Positions 56,117-64,000 of a stretch of DNA of 64,000 nt are shown here, piece by piece. The stretch is from the NCBI RefSeq assembly GCF_030503895.2, contig NZ_CP129970.2:2961001-3025000 (forward strand), read 5' to 3'. The notes below the pieces were generated by a model. That model saw only the letters and a program-made list of their open reading frames with translations. It ran no database searches and was not told where the DNA came from. How positions within the stretch are numbered: position 1 is the first letter of the stretch; every line of letters begins with the position of its first letter. A program made the translations under genes and the position numbers. This DNA comes from Marivirga arenosa. Its GTDB lineage: Bacteria > Bacteroidota > Bacteroidia > Cytophagales > Cyclobacteriaceae.

Positions 56117-56139
56117 AGCCAAGTGGCAGTACTTGGCTT
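56106..56139 (-). terminator. Terminator of the Lon-N-domain gene, overlapping a CDS end
   Basis: AAGCCAAGT (56116-56124) pairs with ACTTGGCTT (56131-56139). On the minus strand a T-rich run follows (56115-56106), so it terminates the gene that ends at 56138. That T-run is the A-rich 3' end of the convergent plus-strand gene (codons for KKFIKK and stop). Confidence 0.75.
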
Positions 56140-56767
56140 AAAACTCTTGAGGAGGATTGTATTTTCTAAAATGGCCATTCATCTTTATCAACTCCTTAGA
56201 TCTTTGCAAATCTCTTAATTTAGGTAATAAGACCTTTAAATGATCTAGAACGAAACGTTGTCTTTGTCGCTCCTCATTAATTTGAATCAATTCATATTCA
56301 GCATCTTTTGAAAGGCCAATTTGATGTGCAATATCATATATTTGAAAATCCATTGAAAGTTTTCTTTCGTCAACCTCAACTAAATCATACATTTCTTGTA
56401 CAGCCTCAAATATTTCTTCTTTCATGATTATATCAGGATTATTTTTATTTGATATTTCTTCTATTGATCCAACGGCATATTTTTTATCCTTAAAGGGGTT
56501 ATCCATTTTTAGGACTTTTATAATCCTAATTCCTCTAGTTTTGATATCAAACCTACCATCATCATATTTCTTGCTTACTTCCCGAATTTCCATTTCAGTC
56601 CCATACTCAACCTTGTTTTTAACATAAGAAGGGATAGCAAATGTGCTGTTATTTTCAATACAATCTGCAATCAATTCCTTGTAGCGGGGCTCAAAGATGT
56701 GCAAGTTTAAATTTTGAAAAGGAAACGCTACCAAATTTAATGGGAAAAGTGGTAAAGTTCTACTCAT
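56138..56767 (-). CDS. Lon N-terminal (LON substrate-binding) domain protein
   Basis: A 209-residue stand-alone LON domain, without the ATPase or protease parts. Signatures are LPLFPLNLVAFPFQNLNLHIF at the start (key PLFPL) and FEPRYKEL; RGIRIIKV and the C-terminal LKVLLPKLRDLQ complete it. Such proteins bind peptides and may act as adaptors. The first ATG (56767) fits the domain start. Confidence 0.9.
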   Translation of the reverse strand: MSRTLPLFPLNLVAFPFQNLNLHIFEPRYKELIADCIENNSTFAIPSYVKNKVEYGTEMEIREVSKKYDDGRFDIKTRGIRIIKVLKMDNPFKDKKYAVGSIEEISNKNNPDIIMKEEIFEAVQEMYDLVEVDERKLSMDFQIYDIAHQIGLSKDAEYELIQINEERQRQRFVLDHLKVLLPKLRDLQRSKELIKMNGHFRKYNPPQEF

Positions 56768-56955
56768 TACTTCAGATCATTGATTCAATTATTTTAAAGT
56801 TTTGTTTAATGTTGAAGTTTCATTAATCTTAAATAATTTACGATATGTATTGAAAAATAATATAAAATATTTGAATAATTAAATATCTATTCGTTTTGAT
56901 TAAAGTATTTCAGGAAATGCTATTAATATCGATTCTTATACAGTCCTTTAAAAAA

Positions 56956-56989
56956 TGAATCAAAAAAAGGCTAGAAACCCAGCCTTTTT
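56956..56989 (-). terminator. Terminator after the small membrane-protein gene
   Basis: AAAAAGGCT (56964-56972) pairs with AGCCTTTTT (56981-56989) around an 8-base loop, with T-runs on both strands. It is downstream of the minus-strand gene ending at 57046. Confidence 0.75.
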
Positions 56990-57045
56990 AATTTGAAATG
57001 CTTGCATGACTACAAAGTTAATTTAGTAGGATGCAAAAGTTTTAA

Positions 57046-57477
57046 TTACGCTGGCCATACAGACCAAGGTATTCTAGATAATATTAAGATTAAGCCAATT
57101 GCATAAAACAAAACGATTTTTTTGTATTTGCTCTTATCATCCTCAGCTCGTTTCGATTTAGAGTACCCGATTGTTATTAAAACAATTGCTATTATCATAG
57201 TAAGAGGGTGTTCAAGAGCATAAAGTCTTGACATAGAATCACTCATGGTTTCACCACTTAAATTTGATAGACCTAAAGGTGAAACAAAATATAATATTAA
57301 ACCTAATAGTAATTGAAGATGACTTGAAATGAAGCCGATTAAAGCAGCAATTTTATTACCTTTTGTGAAAGCTTTATTTCCTGCCCATCCAATTATATTA
57401 TAGACAAGAGCAATGACCAAAGCTAATAATAGTAAATAGGCTATGCCTGAATGCGCGTGTTTTAAAATATTGTACAT
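57046..57477 (-). CDS. Four-helix membrane protein, cytochrome-like, unknown function
   Basis: A 143-residue inner-membrane protein with four hydrophobic helices (about 10-30, 42-62, 90-108 and 120-138). Conserved-looking histidines occur at the membrane edges (KHAHSGIAYLLL, FISSHLQLLLGL, ALEHPLTMI), which could bind heme as in small cytochrome b-like proteins. That is an inference from residue placement only. Single gene with its own terminator. Confidence 0.72.
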   Translation of the reverse strand: MYNILKHAHSGIAYLLLLALVIALVYNIIGWAGNKAFTKGNKIAALIGFISSHLQLLLGLILYFVSPLGLSNLSGETMSDSMSRLYALEHPLTMIIAIVLITIGYSKSKRAEDDKSKYKKIVLFYAIGLILILSRIPWSVWPA

Positions 57478-57557
57478 TTAAATGATTTTTAAGTTTAATT
57501 TAATGACAAAGAAAATACATAAATTCAATTCTTAATAGTATATAATAGTTTATTAGA

Positions 57558-59033
57558 TTACTTGTTTTCCAATTCTGGTAAATTAAACTGCTCAAAGGCA
57601 CTAGTTTCTTTCATAAGTTTTTCAATTTCATCACTTTTTCTTGGAGCATCATCAGATAATAATTCGGCACTTTCTTTTTTGATGAGATAATCATCTTCAA
57701 TTCTAACCGGAATATCCCACCATTTTTCATCACATGGGCTACCTTCTGGTATGTAAATTCCTGGTTCAATCGTTATGACCATATTTTCTTCTAATTTTCC
57801 GTATTCTCCTAAATCATGAACATCCAAACCGATGTGGTGGCAGCAGCCGTGAGGGTAATAGCGATGTCTGCCAGTAGTGGGATCGATTAAATCTTCTTCC
57901 TTTAAACTTTTTACTATACCTAGTTCTAATAGTCCTTTATTGATAATGGTCAAAGTGGTATCATACAAATCTGAAAACGGAACTCCAGCTTTTGCAATTG
58001 AAGCGGCAGCTTCTTGAGCCTCATAAACCAAATCATATATTGCCTTTTGTTCTTTTGTGAATTTTCCATTTACAGGTATAGTTCTGGTAACATCAGCAGT
58101 ATAACCATGGTATTCTGCACCTAGGTCCATAAGGATTAATTCTCCATCTTCAATTTCTGGTTTGTAATTTTCAATATAATGCAAAACACAACCATTATGT
58201 CCTGCGCCTACAATACTAGGATATCCTTCATATTCTGCCTTGTATTTCTTGAATATAAATTCATGCATGCCTTGAACCTCTAATTCGGACATGCCGGGTT
58301 TAATTGCTTTCATTACTTCAGCTTGACCAAGTGCAGAGATTTTTACTGCTTTTTCAAGTAATTCAAGTTCTTCTTCAGTTTTTATACCGCGCATTGGTCT
58401 TAGCAATTCTTCTAGCAACTTAGTGTTTAAGTTGTTTTCTTGAGGTTCAGGTGTAATGTCTAAATTATTTTGATCTGGATAATTGACTTTTTCCTTAAAC
58501 TGTTCAATCAAATCATAGAGATCTCCTTCTTCATTAGTTTGTCTTACATCATTCTTAAAATCATAAAATAATACTTGGTCAAATTTTGAAAAATCAATTG
58601 GGAAGTTTTTAAATTCTGGTGTTTCCAAAGAAGCAGTTAATTTCAATTGATTTACAGCTTCAGCAGTACTAATCCTACCTCCATCATACAATTCTGCCAA
58701 GGCATTCCTTCCTCTTACAAACATGATTTCATCAAAGGAAGTATTGTTAATATTTTGTTCTTCCTTAAATATCATCAATAAGGCATGAGGTTGTTTATGA
58801 CCGGTTAAATAATAAAAGTTTGGATCTTGATGGTATTTGAAATTTACATCATTCGCTCTGTTCCTTATGGGGTTAGAAAAGAAAACAGCAACAGAATTTT
58901 TAGGCATTTTTTCTCTTAATACTTCCCGTCTTTCTTCATGAAATTCACTGGATAAGAAATCTTGTGGTCGATTTTGTGCAATTGTACTTTGGCTTGTAAT
59001 TACAATTAGAAATATTGATAATATAATTTTCAT
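57558..59033 (-). CDS. Exported aminopeptidase P (M24B)
   Basis: A 491-residue Xaa-Pro aminopeptidase. A signal peptide ends near STIAQ, so it works in the periplasm or outside. The N-terminal AMP_N domain covers about 28-170. The pita-bread catalytic domain shows all metal ligands: two Asp in LMDLGAEYHGYTADVTR, His in CCHHIGLDVHDLG, Glu in VITIEPGIYIPE and Glu in IPVRIEDDYL. Releases N-terminal residues before proline. Confidence 0.95.
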   Translation of the reverse strand: MKIILSIFLIVITSQSTIAQNRPQDFLSSEFHEERREVLREKMPKNSVAVFFSNPIRNRANDVNFKYHQDPNFYYLTGHKQPHALLMIFKEEQNINNTSFDEIMFVRGRNALAELYDGGRISTAEAVNQLKLTASLETPEFKNFPIDFSKFDQVLFYDFKNDVRQTNEEGDLYDLIEQFKEKVNYPDQNNLDITPEPQENNLNTKLLEELLRPMRGIKTEEELELLEKAVKISALGQAEVMKAIKPGMSELEVQGMHEFIFKKYKAEYEGYPSIVGAGHNGCVLHYIENYKPEIEDGELILMDLGAEYHGYTADVTRTIPVNGKFTKEQKAIYDLVYEAQEAAASIAKAGVPFSDLYDTTLTIINKGLLELGIVKSLKEEDLIDPTTGRHRYYPHGCCHHIGLDVHDLGEYGKLEENMVITIEPGIYIPEGSPCDEKWWDIPVRIEDDYLIKKESAELLSDDAPRKSDEIEKLMKETSAFEQFNLPELENK

Positions 59034-59202
59034 GCGTACTATTTTTTTTGAAAGCTAATGAATAAAAATGGCTTTTTTAAAAGAATTTATTTCAGTGGTT
59101 ATGGGTTTCGATGAAGAGAAGCAATTTTGCAATTAGTTATATTTTTTAAACTATTTTGCTCCGAATTAACGTTTACTAATTGTTTAATTACATGATTGCC
59201 AA

Positions 59203-60318
59203 ATGACTAAAATATTTTATTTGATTGTTATAACGGGTTTGTTAATCGGCTGCAATCCTAAAGAAACTAATATTGACCCTAATTCTGAAAGGGAATTAAA
59301 TCCACCTGAGTATTTTGGGAGTTATAGCAATCGAATACCTGATGATAACCCTATTACCCGAAAAGGATTTGAATTAGGTAGAATGCTTTTTTATGAAAAG
59401 AAGTTATCAGGCGATAATAGTATGTCATGTGCCAGCTGTCATCAACAGAAGAAAGCGTTTACCGATGGATTAGCTACTAGTCCTGGTATAGATGGTGTTA
59501 ATGGAAAAGTGAGCAGCATGTCCTTGGTAAATTTAATGTGGGCAGAGCATTTTACTTGGAATGGTAAATTTGAGCAAATAGAATCTCAATCCATTGAGCC
59601 TATTCGAAACCCAATTGAAATGCATGAATCGTTTGATCACGCAATTCAAGAACTAGAGGAAGAAGGGTATACCACATTATTTCAGGAAGCTTTTAATGCT
59701 GAAGAGATCACTGAAGATTTAATAGGGAAAGCCTTAGCGCAATTTCAGCGTTCTTTAATTTCCTCCAATTCAAAATACGATCAATATTTGAGGGGAGAGT
59801 ATGAACCTTCACCCTCAGAGAAAAGAGGTGAAAGATTATTTTTTACACATCCTATTCCTGGTCAATTGAGAGGAGGGAACTGTGGAGATTGCCATTTGGG
59901 GCCCTTAACTTCTGGTGCTATTGATGGTTTTCAGGGCTTTCATAATAATGGCCTTGATACAGATGAAAATATAGATGAAGGCTTAATGGCGGTAACTGGT
60001 GATCCTAAAGATAAAGGTCGTTTCAAGACTCCTAGCCTTCGAAATATTGCTTTAACAGCTCCTTATATGCATGATGGTAGATTTGAAACGCTTGAAGAGG
60101 TAATAGAGCATTACGATAATGGAATCCATCAATCTTCTACTTTAGATATTTTGATAATTGAAGGAAGCAATGAAAATCAAGACGCTGGTGAAAGACCACG
60201 ACTGTTTTTAACAGAACAGGAAAAGGAAGATATAATTGCATTTCTTCATATGCTAACTGACGAAGACTTTATTTCAAATCCTGACTTTTCTAATCCATTC
60301 GAAAATGAAAATAATTAA
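59203..60318 (+). CDS. Di-heme peroxidase, MauG/MbnH-like lipoprotein
   Basis: A 371-residue c-type cytochrome. The lipobox is LLIGC (Cys17), so it is exported. Heme sites are CASCH (76-80) and CGDCH (227-231); TAPYMHDGRF (286-293) is the CCP/MauG-type segment after the second heme. Members next to an MbnP gene (MbnH) oxidise a tryptophan of MbnP to kynurenine. The MbnP-like gene follows with a 14-base overlap, so MbnH is the best guess; a simple peroxidase is the alternative. A near-consensus promoter (TTG 59127, then TATTTTG 59152) lies upstream. Confidence 0.9.
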   Translation: MTKIFYLIVITGLLIGCNPKETNIDPNSERELNPPEYFGSYSNRIPDDNPITRKGFELGRMLFYEKKLSGDNSMSCASCHQQKKAFTDGLATSPGIDGVNGKVSSMSLVNLMWAEHFTWNGKFEQIESQSIEPIRNPIEMHESFDHAIQELEEEGYTTLFQEAFNAEEITEDLIGKALAQFQRSLISSNSKYDQYLRGEYEPSPSEKRGERLFFTHPIPGQLRGGNCGDCHLGPLTSGAIDGFQGFHNNGLDTDENIDEGLMAVTGDPKDKGRFKTPSLRNIALTAPYMHDGRFETLEEVIEHYDNGIHQSSTLDILIIEGSNENQDAGERPRLFLTEQEKEDIIAFLHMLTDEDFISNPDFSNPFENENN

Positions 60319-61018
60319 CTATCTATTTTATATTTTGCCTCTATTCATTTTTGCTTGTGGTGGAAATGAAGAAAGTACCGCTGATTTAGATTTAGAATTC
60401 ATCCATATGGCTGATGAAGAGAGTTTTAATTATGAATCATTATACCAAAATGAAGCCGGAAATGAGTTTTCAGTACGTTTATGGAGAACGTACATCAGCA
60501 AAATTGAACTGATCAATTCAAATGGAGAAGTTTATGCTGTTCCAGAAAGTTACCATCTTATTGAGCCTCAAAACGATAATAAGTACACTTTAAACTTAAA
60601 AAATATTCCATCGGCCACTTATAATTCAATCCAGTTTTACTTAGGGGTAAAGGGTGAGGAAAATCTATCGGGTACGGCAATTGGTGATCTGGATCCTTCG
60701 AACAATATGGCCTGGAACTGGACTACTGGTTATAAATTTATTAGAATTGATGGTGAATTTAAAGATAAAGCAGGAAATAGGAGAGGGGTTGTAGTTCATA
60801 TTGGAACTGAAAAGAATCTTAAAAAACAAGAGTTTACCTTTAACACTCCTTTAGTTTTAAACCAAAATACATCAAAGTTAAATTTTGAATTGGATTTGCT
60901 AGAACTGTTTAAAGGACCTAACACAATAGATTTTGAAATCCTGAGTGATTTCCAATTTAATAATGAAGCAGATTTAATCGGTGATAATTATGCTGATGGC
61001 TTTATCGATTTAAGATAA
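60305..61018 (+). CDS. MbnP-like copper-binding lipoprotein
   Basis: A 237-residue protein with lipobox FIFAC (Cys18). The mature chain matches the MbnP-like family: LDLEFIHM, RTYISKIELINSNG, then GDLDPSNNMAWNWTTGYKF with Trp137 and Trp139, the region that in MbnP proteins carries the Trp modified to kynurenine and used for copper binding. Assigning which Trp is modified is inference. The ATG overlaps the di-heme enzyme gene by 14 bases, so the two are translated together. Confidence 0.85.
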   Translation: MKIINYLFYILPLFIFACGGNEESTADLDLEFIHMADEESFNYESLYQNEAGNEFSVRLWRTYISKIELINSNGEVYAVPESYHLIEPQNDNKYTLNLKNIPSATYNSIQFYLGVKGEENLSGTAIGDLDPSNNMAWNWTTGYKFIRIDGEFKDKAGNRRGVVVHIGTEKNLKKQEFTFNTPLVLNQNTSKLNFELDLLELFKGPNTIDFEILSDFQFNNEADLIGDNYADGFIDLR

Positions 61019-61037
61019 TCAATATTAATAAGTACTC

Positions 61038-61068
61038 TACATTTCGTCCTTTTAATTCTACATTTCAT
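61038..61068 (+). promoter_or_regulatory. Direct-repeat site, probable LytTR-type regulator binding site
   Basis: TACATTTCGT (61038-61047) and TACATTTCAT (61059-61068) are separated by 11 bases, a 21-base period that puts both on the same helix face. This is the geometry, and nearly the sequence, that I recall for the E. coli YpdB (LytTR-family) site (GGCATTTCAT-N11-GGCATTTCAT). It lies 84 bases before the fasciclin start codon. A LytS/YpdA-type kinase is encoded just downstream of fasciclin, so a cognate regulator is likely nearby outside the window. Confidence 0.6.
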
Positions 61069-61152
61069 CTTTTATAAAGGCTGATTCAACCTAAAAGGGT
61101 GTACCTACAAATAATTTTTTCTGTTTATGAAGCAAACAAAAAAAATTATACT

Positions 61153-63045
61153 ATGAGAAATTTATGGAGATTATTCGTTTTGATACCCTTGATGTTTATC
61201 GGGTTCGCATGTGAGGATGAGATGGATGAGGATGATATGACGCCAGCACCAACTTTAGTTGAAGCAGCACAAGATGCAGGGTTAACTACATTATTGGACG
61301 CAGTTGGCGCTGTTGATGGTTTGGATCAAACATTATTGAATGCTGAGGCAATTACTGTCTTTGCACCTTCAAACGCTGCCTTTGCTGCGGCATTAGAAGC
61401 ATTTAATGCAGCGGATTTAAATGAATTGGTTGCGGCAATAGGCGGGATAGGAAACCTTGAGATTGTCCTAGGATTTCATGTAGTTCCTGCGGTTGCTTTT
61501 GCTGAAGATTTGAATGAAGGAGAGAATACTTTCACTACTTTAGCTAATCAGGAACTCTTAGTGAATTTATCAGGTGGTGCAGTAACCATTACTGATGCAG
61601 CTGGTAATACAGTAAATGTTCAGACTGCCGATGTAGAAATCGAAAATGGAGTTGTTCATGTAATCGATGGAGTTTTACTTCCTACATTACCTGAAACAGA
61701 AGAACCAGAGGAAGAACTTCCAAATTTAGTTGATGCAGCTACTGAAGCTGGTTTAACAACGCTTTTAGACGCAGTTGGCGCTGTTAATGGATTAGCAGAC
61801 AACCTACTAGCAGCGGAGGCAATTACTGTATTTGCACCAACTAATGAAGCTTTTGGAAATGCATTGGAAGCATACGGTGTAAATTCCCTCAACGAATTAG
61901 TAGCAGAATTAGGCGGGGTCGATAATCTAGAAACTGTATTAGGTTTTCATGTAGTACCTGCAACTGCTTTTGCTGAGGATTTAGCAGAAGGAGAACAAAG
62001 CTTCTCTACTCTAGCAGGGCAGGATTTAACAGTAACAAGAACAGGTACTAATGTTACGGTGACGGATGCCGCTGGCAATACATTTAATGTAATTACAGCT
62101 GATGTAGCAATTGATAATGGAGTGGTTCATGTTATAGATGGTGTTCTATTACCTGAGATTGAATTACCGACAGTTGTTGAAGCAGCAACTTCTGCAGAAC
62201 TTACCACCTTACTTGATGCAATAGGAGCAGTAGAAGGTTTAGATCAAACCTTATTAGATTCAGATGCCATTACAGTATTTGCACCAACAAACGAAGCATT
62301 TGGTGATGCACTTGAAGCATATGGTGTAAGCACATTAGATCAATTAGTAGCTGAATTAGGAGGTGTTGATAATTTGGAAGCAGTGTTAGGTTTCCATGTT
62401 GTACCTGCTGTTGCATTCTCTCATGATTTAGAAGATGGTGCAACTTTTGAGACACTTCAAGGAGGTACTTTAACTGTTAATGTTACGGAAAATGGTGTAA
62501 CCGTTACAGATTTCAATGGTACTGTTTATAATGTAGTTACTGCTGATGTAGCAATAGATAATGGTGTTGTTCATGTAATTGATGGTGTATTATTGCCAGA
62601 AATCACTTTACCGTCTGTTGTTGATGCTGCAACTGATGCAGGATTGTCTACTTTGATAGATGCATTGGTAGCAGCTGAATTGGATGATGATGTTTCCAAT
62701 GCTGAAGCGATTACTGTTTTTGCTCCAACCAACGCTGCTTTTGCTGATTTATTAGCAGCTCAGGAAGTAGATGATTTAGATGGTTTAATTGCTAAGTTAG
62801 GAGCTGAAGCAGTTGCAGCTGTTTTACAATTTCATGTAGTTCCTGCGGTAGCATTTTCTCACGATTTAACAGATGGTGATACATTTGAAACTCTTCAGGG
62901 AGAAAGCTTAACGGTTAATGTTTCGGAAGATGGAGTAACGGTAACAGATGTTAATAATAACACTTTCAATGTAACCACCGCTGATGTAGCAATTGAAAAC
63001 GGTGTAGTACATGTAATTGATGGAGTTTTATTACCAACTTTATAA
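61153..63045 (+). CDS. Four-domain fasciclin (FAS1) surface lipoprotein
   Basis: A 630-residue protein starting at ATG 61153; the open frame from GTG 61099 would add residues before a clear signal (MRNLWRLFVLIPLMFIG). The lipobox is GFAC, followed by the acidic run EDEMDEDD, typical of surface export. Four FAS1 repeats of about 145 residues follow. Each has LTTLLDA-like and ITVFAPTNEAF (H1 motif) segments and ends with the H2 region NGVVHVIDGVLLP. FAS1 domains mediate cell adhesion. The repeats are similar at the DNA level, suggesting recent duplication. Confidence 0.93.
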   Translation: MRNLWRLFVLIPLMFIGFACEDEMDEDDMTPAPTLVEAAQDAGLTTLLDAVGAVDGLDQTLLNAEAITVFAPSNAAFAAALEAFNAADLNELVAAIGGIGNLEIVLGFHVVPAVAFAEDLNEGENTFTTLANQELLVNLSGGAVTITDAAGNTVNVQTADVEIENGVVHVIDGVLLPTLPETEEPEEELPNLVDAATEAGLTTLLDAVGAVNGLADNLLAAEAITVFAPTNEAFGNALEAYGVNSLNELVAELGGVDNLETVLGFHVVPATAFAEDLAEGEQSFSTLAGQDLTVTRTGTNVTVTDAAGNTFNVITADVAIDNGVVHVIDGVLLPEIELPTVVEAATSAELTTLLDAIGAVEGLDQTLLDSDAITVFAPTNEAFGDALEAYGVSTLDQLVAELGGVDNLEAVLGFHVVPAVAFSHDLEDGATFETLQGGTLTVNVTENGVTVTDFNGTVYNVVTADVAIDNGVVHVIDGVLLPEITLPSVVDAATDAGLSTLIDALVAAELDDDVSNAEAITVFAPTNAAFADLLAAQEVDDLDGLIAKLGAEAVAAVLQFHVVPAVAFSHDLTDGDTFETLQGESLTVNVSEDGVTVTDVNNNTFNVTTADVAIENGVVHVIDGVLLPTL

Positions 63046-63059
63046 TTATTGATACTGTT

Positions 63060-63090
63060 AAAAGGGTGAACTCATATTCACCCTTTTTTA
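63060..63090 (+). terminator. Intrinsic terminator after fasciclin
   Basis: AAAAGGGTGAA (63060-63070) pairs with TTCACCCTTTT (63077-63087) around CTCATA, followed by T's. It separates fasciclin from the kinase gene. Confidence 0.87.
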
Positions 63091-63130
63091 GTATATTCAC
63101 AACGCTCTTAAGATTCTTAATTACAAGGCC

Positions 63131-64000
63131 ATGTTTCAGCACAAAAGAAAGTTTCTCTTTATTACGCTACTTGCAATATATTCATTCGTGAATATTATAG
63201 TGCTGGAAGGAGACCGATTATACCAAGCTGCTCTACCCTACCATCTGCTATTCATTACGATTTTTGGTTTATCTTTTTCAGTATGGATGGCCAATCTTTT
63301 TATTCAGAATTATTTAATCAAGAGTATAAAAAGTATTCATCCGCTTTTACAGCAGTTTTTGATAAGTATAATAGCTACTGTTTTGATTAGTCTGTTATCG
63401 GTTGAATTGACTTCTTTAACATTAGGGGACCCCTTTACTCTGACTCAGAAAAATTTTATGTTGACATTTGGATTTACTTCCAGAATAAACCTATTCTTAA
63501 ATACTGTCAATGCAATTTATTTTTTCAATAAGAAATTCAGAGAAAAAGAATTGGAAACTGAGAAATTGAAAAATGCAACAATTGGTAGTCAATATGAAAG
63601 ATTAAACCACCAGCTAAATCCGCATTTTCTTTTTAATAATCTTAATGCATTATCTTCATTGATGCACACTGATTTAGAAAAAGCAGATATTTTTCTGCAA
63701 AAACTATCCTCGATGTATAGGTATATATCTTTGAACGTAAATGAAGAATTGGTTCCAGTTGAACAAGAATTAAATTTTCTTAAAGATTATATTTCACTTC
63801 TTGAAATCAGATTTAAAAACTCACTTATCATTTCATTAAATATTAATCCTGATTTATCTAAATTATTTATTCCTCCCGTAGTTCTTCAATTACTAATTGA
63901 AAATGTAGTAAAGCATAACTATTTTACACAAGAGGCACCCGTTAAGGTAGATATAACTGGCGAAAATGGTCATCTATTCATTAAAAATACTATCCAATTA
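63131..64000 (+). CDS. LytS/YpdA-type sensor histidine kinase, partial
   Basis: The first 290 codons of a kinase running past the window end. The N-terminal 130 residues have about four membrane helices. A short helical linker leads to the His_kinase (PF06580) domain: HQLNPHFLFNNLNALSSLM with phospho-acceptor His165, then LLEIRFKN and the N box PPVVLQLLIENVVKHNY. These kinases pair with LytTR response regulators, usually encoded next door; here that would be downstream of 64000. A LytTR-like site precedes the fasciclin gene. ATG at 63131. Confidence 0.92.
   Translation, partial: MFQHKRKFLFITLLAIYSFVNIIVLEGDRLYQAALPYHLLFITIFGLSFSVWMANLFIQNYLIKSIKSIHPLLQQFLISIIATVLISLLSVELTSLTLGDPFTLTQKNFMLTFGFTSRINLFLNTVNAIYFFNKKFREKELETEKLKNATIGSQYERLNHQLNPHFLFNNLNALSSLMHTDLEKADIFLQKLSSMYRYISLNVNEELVPVEQELNFLKDYISLLEIRFKNSLIISLNINPDLSKLFIPPVVLQLLIENVVKHNYFTQEAPVKVDITGENGHLFIKNTIQL

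Noticed and set aside
61656-61892. 78-codon minus-strand frame inside the fasciclin gene
   Set aside because: Shadow of the repeated FAS1 coding sequence; composition explained by the sense strand.

Overview
The window looks like chromosomal DNA from a Bacteroidota bacterium, most likely a marine, gliding-type Cytophagales (Marivirga-like; a guess from gene content, not a database match). The evidence is AT-rich DNA, a SusC/SusD pair, type IX secretion (T9SS) cargo with C-terminal sorting domains, a DUF4835/PorD-like protein, a split transketolase, the order bamD-rpoZ-coaBC-DUF4835-recN, and promoters with the Bacteroidota -7 box TAnnTTTG. I saw no rRNA, tRNA, IS element, prophage or CRISPR array. 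Most genes are housekeeping and tightly packed, and several convergent pairs are only 1-10 bases apart.

Layout. 1-5 kb: a cysH fragment cut by the window edge, metG, an AraC-type regulator and a beta-lactamase-fold lipoprotein. 5-11.6 kb: pyruvate carboxylase and aconitase, each followed by a clear hairpin terminator. 11.6-15.4 kb: a divergent cryptochrome/photolyase and an RND/MMPL exporter. 15.4-17.7 kb: a five-gene minus-strand operon starting with a small membrane protein and ending with dtd. 17.8-20.2 kb: small exported proteins and an IscA-like protein. 20.5-26.2 kb: SusC, SusD and a third surface lipoprotein with no carbohydrate enzyme beside them. After a 721-base gap come a 1237-residue beta-propeller T9SS cargo and a coupled lipoprotein (26.9-31.0 kb). 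31-33.2 kb: an alpha/beta hydrolase, a polyprenyl synthetase and an ABM-domain protein. 33.3-39.5 kb: a minus-strand operon (FAH-family hydrolase, M23 peptidase, Bcp, transketolase N half, VWA protein, transketolase C half). 39.6-44 kb: an M48 protease, a lipoprotein, a LuxE-like enzyme and recN. 44-49.8 kb: envelope and core genes (DUF4835/PorD-like, coaBC, rpoZ, bamD, a T9SS cargo, an OstA/LptA-like protein). 49.9-52.8 kb: tilS, a cNMP-fold protein and mdh. 52.9-59 kb: a lamin-tail T9SS cargo, a Lon-N-domain protein, a small membrane protein and an exported aminopeptidase P. 59.2-64 kb: an MbnH-like di-heme enzyme with its MbnP-like partner, a four-domain fasciclin lipoprotein, and a LytS/YpdA-type histidine kinase cut by the window end.

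The most interesting stretch is 59.2-64 kb. The overlapping MauG/MbnH-MbnP genes predict an exported copper protein matured by oxidation of a tryptophan. Just downstream, the fasciclin gene is preceded by two TACATTTC(G/A)T repeats with a 21-base period, the geometry of a LytTR-type regulator site, and it is followed by a LytS/YpdA-type kinase. This suggests a local two-component circuit controlling a surface adhesin-like protein. Other points worth checking are a VWA gene and strong hairpin between the transketolase halves, an IscA-family protein lacking the C-terminal Cys-Gly-Cys, and a cryptochrome in which the usual flavin-contacting region is replaced.
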